Shown here: positions 28,164 through 36,149 of the stretch, piece after piece
Position numbering within the stretch: the first letter of the stretch is position 1
How the letters are laid out: every line of letters begins with the position of its first letter
Assembly: GCF_001417735.1 (NCBI RefSeq)
Contig: NZ_BBUZ01000023.1
Coordinates: 862,952 to 926,951, forward strand
DNA length: 64,000 bases
Reading direction: 5' to 3'
Source of the DNA: Streptomyces sp. NBRC 110028
GTDB lineage: Bacteria > Actinomycetota > Actinomycetes > Streptomycetales > Streptomycetaceae
The notes under the pieces: generated by a model
Seen by the model: the letters and a program-made list of their open reading frames with translations, nothing else
Told to the model about the DNA's origin: nothing
Database searches by the model: none
Program-made: the position numbers and the translations under genes

Positions 28164-28850
28164 TCAGCCGCCCTTCCCGTCCAGCCGGTAGCCGACGCCC
28201 CGTACGGTTTCGACGGCGGACCGGCCGTACGGGGTGTCGATCTTGCGCCGGAGGTAGCCGACGTAGACCTCGACGATGTTCGGGTCGCCTTCGAACCACG
28301 CGTCCCAGACCTGAGCGAGCAGGTCGGTCTTGCTCACCACCGTGTCGGGGTGGCGCAACAGGAACTCCAGCAGTCCGAACTCGCGCGGCGTCAGGTCGAG
28401 GGTCTCCTCACCACGACCGCACCGGTGGGCGGCCGGGTCCAGCCAGAGATCGCCCGCACGGAGAACCGGCGGCCGCTGCGGAGCGCTGCGGCGCAGCAGC
28501 GCGCGGATCCGGGCCAGCAGCACCACGAAGGAGAAAGGCTTGGTCAGATAGTCGTCGGCACCCAGATCGAGCGCGTCCGCCTCGTCGTACTCCCCGTCCT
28601 TGGCCGTCAGGATCAGAACGGGAGTGGCGATCTCCGCGGCGCGCAGCGTGCGGCAGACGTCGTAGCCGTTACGCCCCGGAAGCATCAGGTCGAGCACGAT
28701 CACGGCGTAGTCGTGGTGCCTGACCAGACGGAGGGCCTTCTCACCGTCCTCGGCGATGTCGACGTCGAACCCCTCGGCGCGCAGCCCACGGTCCACCGCG
28801 GCGGCGATGTTCTGCTCGTCCTCGACCACCAGCACCCGCACGCGCATCAC
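28164..28850 (-). CDS. OmpR family response regulator
   Basis: 227-228 aa (GTG at 28850 or ATG at 28847). Receiver: acidic pocket VVEDE, phosphoacceptor Asp in VIVLDLMLPG, Thr in ILTAKDG, Lys in TKPFSF. The C-terminal winged helix is LTPREFGLLEFLLRHP with YVGYLRRKID and VRGVGYRLDG. First gene of the two-component pair. An array of CTCAG repeats at 28934-28980 lies just upstream and is a likely own binding site. Confidence 0.95.
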   Translation of the reverse strand: MMRVRVLVVEDEQNIAAAVDRGLRAEGFDVDIAEDGEKALRLVRHHDYAVIVLDLMLPGRNGYDVCRTLRAAEIATPVLILTAKDGEYDEADALDLGADDYLTKPFSFVVLLARIRALLRRSAPQRPPVLRAGDLWLDPAAHRCGRGEETLDLTPREFGLLEFLLRHPDTVVSKTDLLAQVWDAWFEGDPNIVEVYVGYLRRKIDTPYGRSAVETVRGVGYRLDGKGG

Positions 28851-28933
28851 CTCGTGGCCGATCGGTCGGACCCGCGGGAAGGCTGATCCTCACCTGCGAG
28901 TCTAGGGGCCGACGCGCTGGTCGGCCGCGCGCT

Positions 28934-28980
28934 CTCAGCGGGCGCTCAGGGTCTCCTCAGCGCTCACTCAGGGTTCTCAG
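28934..28980. promoter_or_regulatory. CTCAG direct-repeat array, response-regulator binding site candidate
   Basis: CTCAG begins at 28934, 28945, 28956 and 28967, exactly 11 bp apart, with a fifth copy at 28976. Direct repeats at one helical turn are the usual target layout of OmpR/PhoP-family dimers. The array lies between the response regulator and the divergent AbrB-type transporter gene and could control both. Confidence 0.65.
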
Positions 28981-29079
28981 TGCCCGCACAGGCCGTACAC
29001 GGCACAGTGGAAAGTGCCTGCTTACGACGCAGGCGTCGAGTTCAACGGACATGCCGTCAAACCGACGAAAGGCGTCAAC

Positions 29080-30312
29080 GTGGCTCCGACTTCCGCGCCG
29101 CAGCGAACGTATGAGCGCTCGCCCAGCACCGCGCCGAAGCCCGCCCCGCAACTCTCCGAGCTCCGCGTCTCCCGCCCGGCTCCCGTCGGACGCTGGGCCC
29201 TGATCATCGCCGGGGGCTACGCGGCGGGCCTCACGGCCTCCGCCTTCGGCGTTCCCGCCCCCTACCTCCTGGCCTCCCTGCTGGTCGGCGCCGCCCTGGC
29301 GCTGTGCGGGGTGGTCCGCGACCGGCTGCCGACGCCAGCGGGCCGCGCCTCACAGGCGCTGGTCGGCGCTCTCATGGGCAGCTACCTCACCCCGGCCGCC
29401 CTCGTCTCCGCCGCCCCCGTCGCGCTGCCCATGACCGTGGTCACCGCGGCCACCATCGCGCTGAGCATCGGGATCGCCTGGCTTCTGGCCCGCCGTGGCC
29501 ACATCAGCCGGCCCAGCGCCGTCCTCGGCATGGTGCCCGGCGGTTCCGCCGCGATCGTCACCTGCGCCGACGAGCTGAACGCCGACGTACGGCTCGTCGC
29601 GTTCACCCAGTACCTGCGCGTCGGCCTCGTCGCCACCACCGCCCCACTGGCCGCCCACTGGATGACCTCCGGCCGGCCATCGGCCGCATCGGGCCACCCA
29701 GGCGGGGGCGGGATCACCGGAACCGGCCTCATTCACCTCGTGGCGGGGGCGGACCAGCTCAGTGGGCTGCTCGCCCTCGCGGCCGTCTGCGCCGTCGGCT
29801 CCTGGGCCGGCCGACGGCTGCGACTGCCCACACCCATGCTGATCGGCCCCATGCTGGTGGCCCTGGCCGCCACTCTCAGCGGTGCCGTGCCCGGCTTCGC
29901 ACCCGTGGGAGTGCTGCAGAACATCGTCTTCGTCCTCGTCGGCCTGGACGTCGGCGTACGTTTCACCCGCCAGACGCTCCGCAGCATGCGGCGCCTCCTG
30001 CCACCGATCCTGGTCTGCATGACGGTCGTCAGCCTCGGCTGCGCCGGACTGGCGTGGGTCTTCGCCGGCCTGACCGGCACACCGTTCACCGACGCCTATC
30101 TCGCCACGACACCCGGAGGAATCAACGCGGTCCTCGCCACGGCCGTCTCCTCGCACGCGGACGTCGCCCTGGTCTCCACCGTCCAGAGCCTGCGCTTGCT
30201 GGTGGTCGTCCTGGTGACCCCGCTGATCATCCGCCAGTTGGCCGCGAGCCGACCGCAACCGCTGTCCCGCGTGGGTGGGACATGGCGCGGACCTGACCGG
30301 CTGACGCGCTGA
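29080..30312 (+). CDS. AbrB family membrane transporter/regulator-like protein
   Basis: 410 aa from the GTG at 29080, chosen for GAAAGG seven bases upstream. About ten TM segments in two similar halves, the membrane AbrB duplication layout. Both halves show a helix pair with PGG: MVPGGSAAIV in the first and TTPGGINAVL in the second; also GRASQALVGALMGSYL and VLVGLDVGVRFTRQTL. Relatives are annotated as putative ammonia monooxygenase or AbrB-like transport proteins, with no settled substrate. Divergent from the two-component pair and sharing its repeat array. Confidence 0.85.
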   Translation: MAPTSAPQRTYERSPSTAPKPAPQLSELRVSRPAPVGRWALIIAGGYAAGLTASAFGVPAPYLLASLLVGAALALCGVVRDRLPTPAGRASQALVGALMGSYLTPAALVSAAPVALPMTVVTAATIALSIGIAWLLARRGHISRPSAVLGMVPGGSAAIVTCADELNADVRLVAFTQYLRVGLVATTAPLAAHWMTSGRPSAASGHPGGGGITGTGLIHLVAGADQLSGLLALAAVCAVGSWAGRRLRLPTPMLIGPMLVALAATLSGAVPGFAPVGVLQNIVFVLVGLDVGVRFTRQTLRSMRRLLPPILVCMTVVSLGCAGLAWVFAGLTGTPFTDAYLATTPGGINAVLATAVSSHADVALVSTVQSLRLLVVVLVTPLIIRQLAASRPQPLSRVGGTWRGPDRLTR

Positions 30313-30356
30313 CCCACACCGACTGACCGACCGCCCAGCCGTCGAAAGGGGTTCCC

Positions 30357-30826
30357 GTGGAAGCCTCGTGTCCCGCCTCAAGCCGGCGATGGGCCGCACT
30401 CGTCGATCGCGGAAACGGATGCGTCGAGACATGCGACATCGTGGAGTGGCGACGCGAGGACGAGGAACTCGTCGGCTACATATGCGGCACGGGCGGCGCG
30501 GCCCAAGGGGACACGGCCCGCGTCGTCCGTGCTGACCGCCACCCGGGATTCCTGACGTACCAACGACGGCCCCAGGTGGTCGGTGCTCTGCCCGGGATGG
30601 GACGGACGGTCTGCTACCGCCTCGACGCACCGCCCGATGGCGCCCCTGGTGCCCCTGACGCCCCCTGGCTCCGATGGCCTCGAAACGCCGTCCGGTGCTC
30701 GCCTGGCTCGTGTACGACGACGGAACGGTCACGCCGTGCGACGTGGACCACGACGGCCTCGTCTACTGCAGCACCGACACCCCGGAACTCGTTGACATCG
30801 AGCCACCTGACCCGGCGCTCGGCTGA
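30357..30826 (+). CDS. Hypothetical protein, probably frameshifted (or two overlapping small genes)
   Basis: A GTG at 30357 follows GAAAGGGG, a good ribosome site. It gives a hydrophilic protein (WAALVDRGNGCVETCDIVEW ... LVGYICGTGG) whose codon third positions are GC-rich to about 30650. They then lose that bias while another frame gains it, reading RRPVLAWLVYDDGTVTPCDV and ending at 30826. The switch falls in a repeated GCCCCTG/GCCCCCTG stretch, suggesting an indel. The second part could also be a 50-aa gene starting at the ATG at 30674. The two parts look faintly alike (ALVDRGN / WLVYDDG followed by a CD pair). No family recognised. Confidence 0.45.
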
Positions 30827-30903
30827 CCGCCTGGCGTCGTCAGGTCAGCCGAGCGCCTCCCCCAGCAGGCGGCCGTCTCGGCGGTCCGCGGACGTACCCG
30901 CGC

Positions 30904-31313
30904 TCAGCTCGCCCAGATGCCGGTGATGTCCGACGCGGTGACGGCGTGCCCGGCGTGCGAGGTGCCGTACATGTCCTCGATGGTGCGCAGCACGTCGTCA
31001 TGGTCGTACCTGGTCGCCGATCTGCTGCCCGCGGTCACCGGCTGGCCGTACAGCACCGTGGCGATCTTGTTCTTGCTGTGCTGGTTGTCCTCGTCGAAAT
31101 GATGTACGGAGCGCTGGGGCTGCCGATGATCTGGTCGTACGCGCGGTTCTCCATGACGACGACGACCACGTGGTCGGGTGTGGGCACATGTCCGGCCCTG
31201 TGCCCGGTTCCCGTGGCTCCCGTCCACGGCGCGGCCACCGCCGCGGCGGCGCCAAGGGTGTAAGCGAGCTGCCGGACGGTACTCCGGGGGCGTGTTCGGG
31301 ACGAGGCGATCAC
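30904..31313 (-). pseudogene. Acid phosphatase/phosphoesterase remnant with central deletion
   Basis: The N-terminal part, read from 31313, has a signal-like segment LAYTLGAAAAVAAPWTG and the first catalytic block DHVVVVVMENRAYDQIIG followed by SPSAPYI. It then jumps at about 31097-31102, with a frame change, to FDEDNQHSKNKIATVLYGQ and DDVLRTIEDMYGTSHAG, the C-terminal blocks of the same phosphoesterase family. About 140-150 central residues are missing compared with the usual about 290 aa. FDED carries metal ligands, so the deletion removed most of the active site. It should be non-functional. Confidence 0.8.
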
Positions 31314-31537
31314 GGAGGCCTCCGGTCACAGCAGAGCCGGAAGAGAGGCCGGTTTTTATTCTTCATGCTTTCGTTCCGTCTCGTGCTCGAGGCCCGCGCT
31401 CGGTCGGCACCGAGTAATCCGTGTGGACGACTCCGGCGCGTGCGAGTGGCCACGAGATGCCATGGTGGCGATATGACCAGGGACGACGTGGCGATGTCGC
31501 ACGAATCGAAGCCGCTTCTCGCATAGGGGATCGCCTC

Positions 31538-32755
31538 GTGAAACCCCGGCCGTCGGCCATCACCGTCGAGGACAGTCCTGCCCTTCGATGCCACCGGTTG
31601 CGCGCGGCAGCCCGTGACGCGGCGCCCGCTGTGCTGGGCTTCGCCGTGGTGCGGGCCGTCGGGGTGGCGGTGCTCCTGTACTGGGGCCACCGGCGTGGAG
31701 ATCCAGCGCTGGGAAGATTGGCGACGATCTGGGACGCCGAGCGGTACGGGAACATCGCGGTGAACGGATACGACCGCGGCCTGCCCGTACTCGCGACCAG
31801 TCCGCAAGTCGGGAACGCTTACTCCAACCTGGCGTTCTTCCCGTTGTATCCGGCCCTGATCCGGCTCGTGCACGCCCTGACGTCGCTGCCTGTCCCGCAT
31901 GCCGCTCTTCTGGTCTCCTGGCTCGCGTCCCTGATTGCGGCCTGGGGGATCTTCGCCGTCGCTGCCTGGAGCTACGGAAAGCACACCGGAGTGCTGGCCG
32001 CGGTGCTCTGGGGAGCGCTGCCGCATGCCGTGGTGGAGAGCATGGCCTACACGGAGGCACTGTTCACAGCCTTGGCCGCATGGTCACTGTATGCGGCGCT
32101 GACCCAGCGCTGGATATGGGCCGGCGTCCTGTGCGCACTGGCGGGGCTGACCCGGCCCAGCGCGGTGGCTCTGGTGGTCGCGATCGACGGGGCGGCAGCC
32201 GTCGCCCTGATGCGAATCCGCAGACGTCCGGAACGGCAGCCGGTGGAAACACGGTGGCGGCCTTGCCTGGGTGCGGTGATCGCCCCGCTGGGCTGGCTGG
32301 GGTTTGTCACATGGGTGGGCACCCGGCTCGGCCGCTGGGACGGATACCTCGCCGTCCAGAAACTGTGGCGTTCCCAATTCGACTGGGGGGTCACCACAGT
32401 TCGCCAGCTGGTCCGGGTCTTCCTTCATACCCCGTCTGTGCCGTTCGCCTGGATGGTCGTGGCACTCGTGCTGTGCGCCGCCATAGCCCTCGGAGCCGTG
32501 ACAGTGGCGCACGGCCAGCCGCTGCCGCTCGTGGTGTACAGCGTGGGCCTGTTGGTGATCGCTGTCGGGGACTCGGCGTTCTTCGGCGCCCGGGCCCGGT
32601 TCCTCGTGCCCGCCTTTCCCTTGCTGCTGCCGTTGGCGATCGGGCTGGCCCGAGTTCGCTCCGGCAGCGTGCGCGTCCTCCTGCTCGGCTCGACGACTGC
32701 CCTGTCCGCGTTGTACGGCGCATACCTGGTCTTCGCCGTCGATCACGCACCGTAG
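31538..32755 (+). CDS. PIG-V-like membrane mannosyltransferase/glycosyltransferase
   Basis: 405 aa from the GTG at 31538 behind AGGGGA; the longer frame upstream lacks a site. About ten hydrophobic segments. The first loop has TIWDAERYGNIAVNGYD, the acidic WD-x-Y motif of PIG-V/GT-C mannosyltransferases, followed by AFFPLYPALIRLV. GT-C enzymes transfer sugars from polyprenyl-phosphate donors outside the membrane. Its end overlaps the convergent M56 remnant by 13 bp. Confidence 0.85.
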   Translation: MKPRPSAITVEDSPALRCHRLRAAARDAAPAVLGFAVVRAVGVAVLLYWGHRRGDPALGRLATIWDAERYGNIAVNGYDRGLPVLATSPQVGNAYSNLAFFPLYPALIRLVHALTSLPVPHAALLVSWLASLIAAWGIFAVAAWSYGKHTGVLAAVLWGALPHAVVESMAYTEALFTALAAWSLYAALTQRWIWAGVLCALAGLTRPSAVALVVAIDGAAAVALMRIRRRPERQPVETRWRPCLGAVIAPLGWLGFVTWVGTRLGRWDGYLAVQKLWRSQFDWGVTTVRQLVRVFLHTPSVPFAWMVVALVLCAAIALGAVTVAHGQPLPLVVYSVGLLVIAVGDSAFFGARARFLVPAFPLLLPLAIGLARVRSGSVRVLLLGSTTALSALYGAYLVFAVDHAP

Positions 32756-33060
32756 CAAGCGGTCACTGTTCCCTGATTCTGCGCTCCGGTGGCCAGGGCG
32801 GCCACGGGCAGGACCAGCCGTTCGGAGGGCGTCCGCAGGGGGTGGACCAGCTCGCCCAGCGCGGCAAACGCCGGGATTTTGAGCATTCCGGTCACCGCGA
32901 AGGTGCCGAGCGCCGCGACGGTACCGGCCGCGAGGAGGAGCGCGGAGACGGTGAGGGTCCACAGGGCGGCCACCGGCGAACACTGGTCGAGGATCCGGCG
33001 GGCCAGGGGAGGCGACGCGCAGGGCAGGAGGAGCGGGATCAGCAGGAGCATGGTCGTCAC
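32743..33060 (-). pseudogene. M56 (BlaR1-type) peptidase, C-terminally truncated
   Basis: 105 codons remain of a family usually over 300 aa. The two N-terminal TM segments (MLLLIPLLLPCASPPLARRIL and ALWTLTVSALLLAAGTVAAL) are present, but the frame diverges at about 32790 and ends with TVTACYGA before the zinc-binding HExxH domain. It starts inside the BlaI stop (4-bp overlap), the normal blaI-M56 order. Without the protease domain it cannot relay a signal to BlaI, unless the remaining membrane part has another use. Confidence 0.75.
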
Positions 33061-33425
33061 AGACCCTCCTCCAGCAGTCGCCGCAGGACCTGCTCGTCCT
33101 CCGGGCCGAGCTGGGCGACGAAGCGGGCCAGAGCACTCTCCCGGTCGCTGTCGCGGTCGAGCTCGCCGTGCATGCGCAGAGCGGTCAGGCCGTGCGGGTC
33201 CTGTATGGGGCGGTAGGCGTAGCCGCGGCCCTGCCGCTCCCGCTCCAGGGTCCCCTTCTCATGCAGGCGGGAAAGGATCGTCGTCACGGTCGTCCGCGCC
33301 AGGCCGGAGGCGAGTTCGGCCTGAACCTGGGCCGGGGTGAGCGGCATGTCCGAAGCCCACAGGGCGGCCATCACGGCCGCCTCCAGCTCACCCGCGGGTC
33401 GGCGCTCGTCCTTCGCGTCGGTCAT
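33057..33425 (-). CDS. BlaI/MecI/CopY family repressor
   Basis: 122 aa from the ATG at 33425 (a GTG at 33440 is possible). Winged helix: ELEAAVMAALWASDMPLTPAQVQ, then LARTTVTTILSRLHEKGTLER and GRGYAYRP, all family hallmarks; the C-terminal helices dimerise. Two CTACA/TGTAG operators lie immediately upstream, so it probably represses itself and the divergent dedA operon. Confidence 0.92.
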   Translation of the reverse strand: MTDAKDERRPAGELEAAVMAALWASDMPLTPAQVQAELASGLARTTVTTILSRLHEKGTLERERQGRGYAYRPIQDPHGLTALRMHGELDRDSDRESALARFVAQLGPEDEQVLRRLLEEGL

Positions 33426-33449
33426 GGGAACAATTCTCACCCCGCCATC

Positions 33450-33486
33450 GTCTACAGTGACGTAGACCGTCTACAGGATTGTAGTC
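33450..33486. promoter_or_regulatory. Two BlaI operators
   Basis: GTCTAC-agtgac-GTAGAC at 33450-33467 and CTACA-ggat-TGTAG at 33471-33484 are tandem palindromes of the BlaI/MecI type (core TACA...TGTA). They occupy the blaI-dedA intergenic region close to both starts. Confidence 0.8.
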
Positions 33487-33525
33487 AGTCGGGGTATGCA
33501 TCCGGTGTCCGCGGGGAAAGGACTC

Positions 33526-34200
33526 ATGCCGATGACCACACCCGTGGTCCTATCGTCGCAGCTCGCTGTGAACCCGCTCGACGCGCACTCGTTGCTGGCA
33601 GCCTTCGGCGTGCTGGGTGTCGGCGCGGCGATGTTCGCCGAGACGGGACTGCTGATCGGCTCCTTCCTGCCGGGCGACTCCCTGTTGTTCACGGCGGGCC
33701 TGCTCTGCACGGGCACGGGGGAGCATGGCGTACGGCTGTCCCTGGGGCCCCTTCTGGTCGCCGCGGCGTTCGGCGCGCTGGCCGGTGCGCAGTGCGGCTA
33801 TCTCATCGGGCGCCGGGCGGGCGGCACCCTGCTCGCGCACAGGCGGTCCACCCGGCTCCGCGAGGGTGCGAAGCGGGCCGAGGTGCTGCTGGCGCGGTAC
33901 GGGCATGCGAAGGCCATCGTCCTGGCGCGATTCGTGCCGGTGGTGCGGACCGTCCTCAATCCGCTGGCAGGGGCGCTGGACGTGCCCGTCCGGGTGTTCA
34001 CCCTCTGGCAAGTGGTCGGCGGCCTGGTGTGGAGCGTCGGCCTGTCCCTGGCGGGATATGCGTTGGGCTCCGAGATCCCGAACGTGGACCGCTATCTGCT
34101 GCCGCTGGTGGCGCTGATCGTGGTGGTTTCGCTGATTCCGCTCGCCGCCGAGCTGTACCGCAGCCGCAGGCAGGCCAGGGCGAAGGAGGCGCGCGGATGA
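33526..34200 (+). CDS. DedA family membrane protein
   Basis: 224 aa from the ATG at 33526 behind GGGGAAAGGA. DedA marks: FAETGLLIGSFLPGDSLLFTAG (re-entrant loop E and G-D), GAQCGYLIGRRAGG, and the R-F-V-P block LARFVPVVRTVLNPLAGAL. DedA proteins translocate undecaprenyl phosphate or other lipids and support membrane integrity. Its stop overlaps the first PAP2 gene by 4 bp, starting an operon of DedA, two PAP2 phosphatases and a two-component system. Confidence 0.93.
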   Translation: MPMTTPVVLSSQLAVNPLDAHSLLAAFGVLGVGAAMFAETGLLIGSFLPGDSLLFTAGLLCTGTGEHGVRLSLGPLLVAAAFGALAGAQCGYLIGRRAGGTLLAHRRSTRLREGAKRAEVLLARYGHAKAIVLARFVPVVRTVLNPLAGALDVPVRVFTLWQVVGGLVWSVGLSLAGYALGSEIPNVDRYLLPLVALIVVVSLIPLAAELYRSRRQARAKEARG

Positions 34201-34802
34201 CCTCCGCGTTCGGCGGAGCGTCGATCGACGGCTCCGCGTGCACGGATGTGGTGGACTTGGCGGGGCGCTCTCCCGGCTGGCTGGACACTGCGGTGGCGGC
34301 GTGGTCGGCGTACGGGCTGGCGGTGTTCGCCCTGCTGATGGTCCTGGGCCGGCGGCAGGCCCGGCGGACAGGAGCGGTGACGGCGGTCACGGCGTTGGCC
34401 GCGCCGGTGGTCGTGGTCCTGGCGTACGGCGTGGATGCCGTCCTGAAGCTGGTGGTGCGTGAGGACAGGCCGTGCCGGAACCTGCACATGAGGACGCTGG
34501 AGGCGTGCCCGGCGCCGGGTGACCGGTCCTTCCCCAGCAATCATTCGGCGATCGCGGCGGCGACCGCCGTGGCGCTGGTGTTCGTCTCACGTCGCCTGGG
34601 AGCGGTCGCGGCCTTGGCCGCGCTCGCCATGGCGGCCTCCCGGGCCTGGGTCGGCGCGCACTACCCGCACGACGTCGCGGCCGGCGTGCTCGTGGGCGGG
34701 CTCGCGGCCTTCGCTGCGATGAGCCTTTTGCGGCGGTGGGCGCAGACGCTTGCCCGTCGCCTGAGCGCCACTGTGCTGCGTCCGCTCCTGGCTGCCCCGT
34801 GA
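34197..34802 (+). CDS. PAP2 superfamily lipid phosphatase 1
   Basis: 201 aa from the ATG at 34197. The three PAP2 motifs are present: KLVVREDRP (KxxxxxxRP), PSNHS (PSGH variant with Asn) and SRAWVGAHYPHD (SRxxxxxHxxxD). Five to six TM segments. Likely dephosphorylates undecaprenyl pyrophosphate or phosphatidic acid on the outer face. Coupled by overlap to dedA and to the second PAP2 gene (GTGA). Confidence 0.92.
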   Translation: MTSAFGGASIDGSACTDVVDLAGRSPGWLDTAVAAWSAYGLAVFALLMVLGRRQARRTGAVTAVTALAAPVVVVLAYGVDAVLKLVVREDRPCRNLHMRTLEACPAPGDRSFPSNHSAIAAATAVALVFVSRRLGAVAALAALAMAASRAWVGAHYPHDVAAGVLVGGLAAFAAMSLLRRWAQTLARRLSATVLRPLLAAP

Positions 34803-35497
34803 ACCGCAGGGACGCCACAGGGCTGGCGTGCAGCGCGGGCCTCGGCGCCTGGACGGCGCTGGGAGTGCTGACCATGGTGGTCGTGGGCGGCGATGGTGCT
34901 CCGCTGTGGCTGGACGACGGCCTTCTCTCGTGGTCCGTCGGCCACCGCCCCGATGCGGCGCTGGCCCTGGCACGCGGGCTGACTGCCACCGGAACCGGTG
35001 TCATCCCGTACGTCCTCGCCGTGCTGGCCGGCGTTGTGGCTGGGCGGACGCTGCGGCACAGGCTTTTCGCCGTCGCGCTTTGCCTCGCCTGCCTCGGCTC
35101 AGGACAGGCACTTCGGTACGGCGCGATGGAGCTCATCCACCGGGCCCGCCCGCCGCGGGATGACTGGACCACGCACGCGAGCGGCTGGGCGTTCCCGTCG
35201 GGGCACACCACCACGGCTGCACTGACCGCCGGGCTACTGATCGTGGCGCTGAGCCTGCGCGCCCCGCGCGGCGGGACGGCACTCAGCGTCGCCGTCGGCT
35301 GCTGGGGCCTGCTGGTCGGGCTCACCCGCGTCTACCTCGGGGTGCACTGGTTCACCGACGTCGTCGGCGGCTGGCTGTTCGCCTTCGGCTGGCTCGGAGT
35401 GTGCCTGTGCGCCGCGGCCCAGTGGCTGCCCGCATCCTTCCTCAGCGACTCGACCCACCCGGCCGCACGGCCGGCGGAGGAGGACCATGCGCCTTAG
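34799..35497 (+). CDS. PAP2 superfamily lipid phosphatase 2
   Basis: 232 aa from the GTG at 34799, overlapping the previous stop. PAP2 motifs: ELIHRARPP (first motif, His in place of the usual spacing residue), FPSGHTTT and TRVYLGVHWFTD. Multi-pass. A second, different phosphatase right beside the first implies paired substrates or stepwise lipid turnover. Overlaps the response regulator gene by 11 bp. Confidence 0.9.
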   Translation: MNRRDATGLACSAGLGAWTALGVLTMVVVGGDGAPLWLDDGLLSWSVGHRPDAALALARGLTATGTGVIPYVLAVLAGVVAGRTLRHRLFAVALCLACLGSGQALRYGAMELIHRARPPRDDWTTHASGWAFPSGHTTTAALTAGLLIVALSLRAPRGGTALSVAVGCWGLLVGLTRVYLGVHWFTDVVGGWLFAFGWLGVCLCAAAQWLPASFLSDSTHPAARPAEEDHAP

Positions 35498-36149
35498 AAT
35501 CCTGGTCGTCGAGGACGATCACGCCCTGCGTGACGTTCTGCGCCGCGGCCTGTACGACGAGGACTTCGACCCCGTCCCAGCCGCCGACGGCGCCACCGCC
35601 CTGCGGCTGGCCACGGCGGACATCGGGGCAGCCGTACTGGACATCGGTCTGCCTGACGCGGACGGACGGGATGTGTGCCAGGCCCTCCGCGCGAACGGGT
35701 TCCTCGCCCCGGTGATCTTCCTGACCGCGCGGCACCACATCACCGACCGGCTGTCCGGGTTCTCCGCGGGAGGCGACGACTACTTGCCGAAGCCGTTCCA
35801 CCTCGCCGAACTCACCGCCAGGCTGCGAGCCGCACTCAAGCGGTCCTCTCCACGTTCCACGGCCGCAGTCGGAGACATGACGCTGGACGCGGTCCGGCAC
35901 AGAGTGATCGTTCGTGGCACCCCCGTCGCCCTGTCCCCGACAGAGTTCCGACTGCTGGCGGTGCTCGTCGCCGCAGGCGGAGACCTCGTGCGCCGCCGCG
36001 ACCTGACCAGGGCTGGCTGGCCCGAGGGCGCGCAGGTCAGCGACAACACCCTCGACCAGTACCTGACCCGCCTGCGCCGCAAGCTGCGCGACGTCGGCAG
36101 CACGCTGACCATCGGCACGGCACGCGGGATCGGCCACCGGCTGTCATGA
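35487..36149 (+). CDS. OmpR family response regulator of the DedA/PAP2 operon
   Basis: 220 aa. Receiver with VVEDDH, phosphoacceptor in AAVLDIGLPD, T in FLTARHH and K in LPKPFH. C-terminal winged helix LSPTEFRLLAVLVAAGGDLV with YLTRLRRKLRD and GTARGIGHRLS. It overlaps both its upstream PAP2 gene and its kinase gene (ATGA). The 11-bp repeats before the two COG4705-type genes nearby fit an OmpR-type target. Confidence 0.94.
   Translation: MRLRILVVEDDHALRDVLRRGLYDEDFDPVPAADGATALRLATADIGAAVLDIGLPDADGRDVCQALRANGFLAPVIFLTARHHITDRLSGFSAGGDDYLPKPFHLAELTARLRAALKRSSPRSTAAVGDMTLDAVRHRVIVRGTPVALSPTEFRLLAVLVAAGGDLVRRRDLTRAGWPEGAQVSDNTLDQYLTRLRRKLRDVGSTLTIGTARGIGHRLS

Noticed and set aside
30583..30795. 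70-codon ORF overlapping the hypothetical gene
   Set aside because: Different frame with Arg/His-rich composition; weaker than the frames described.
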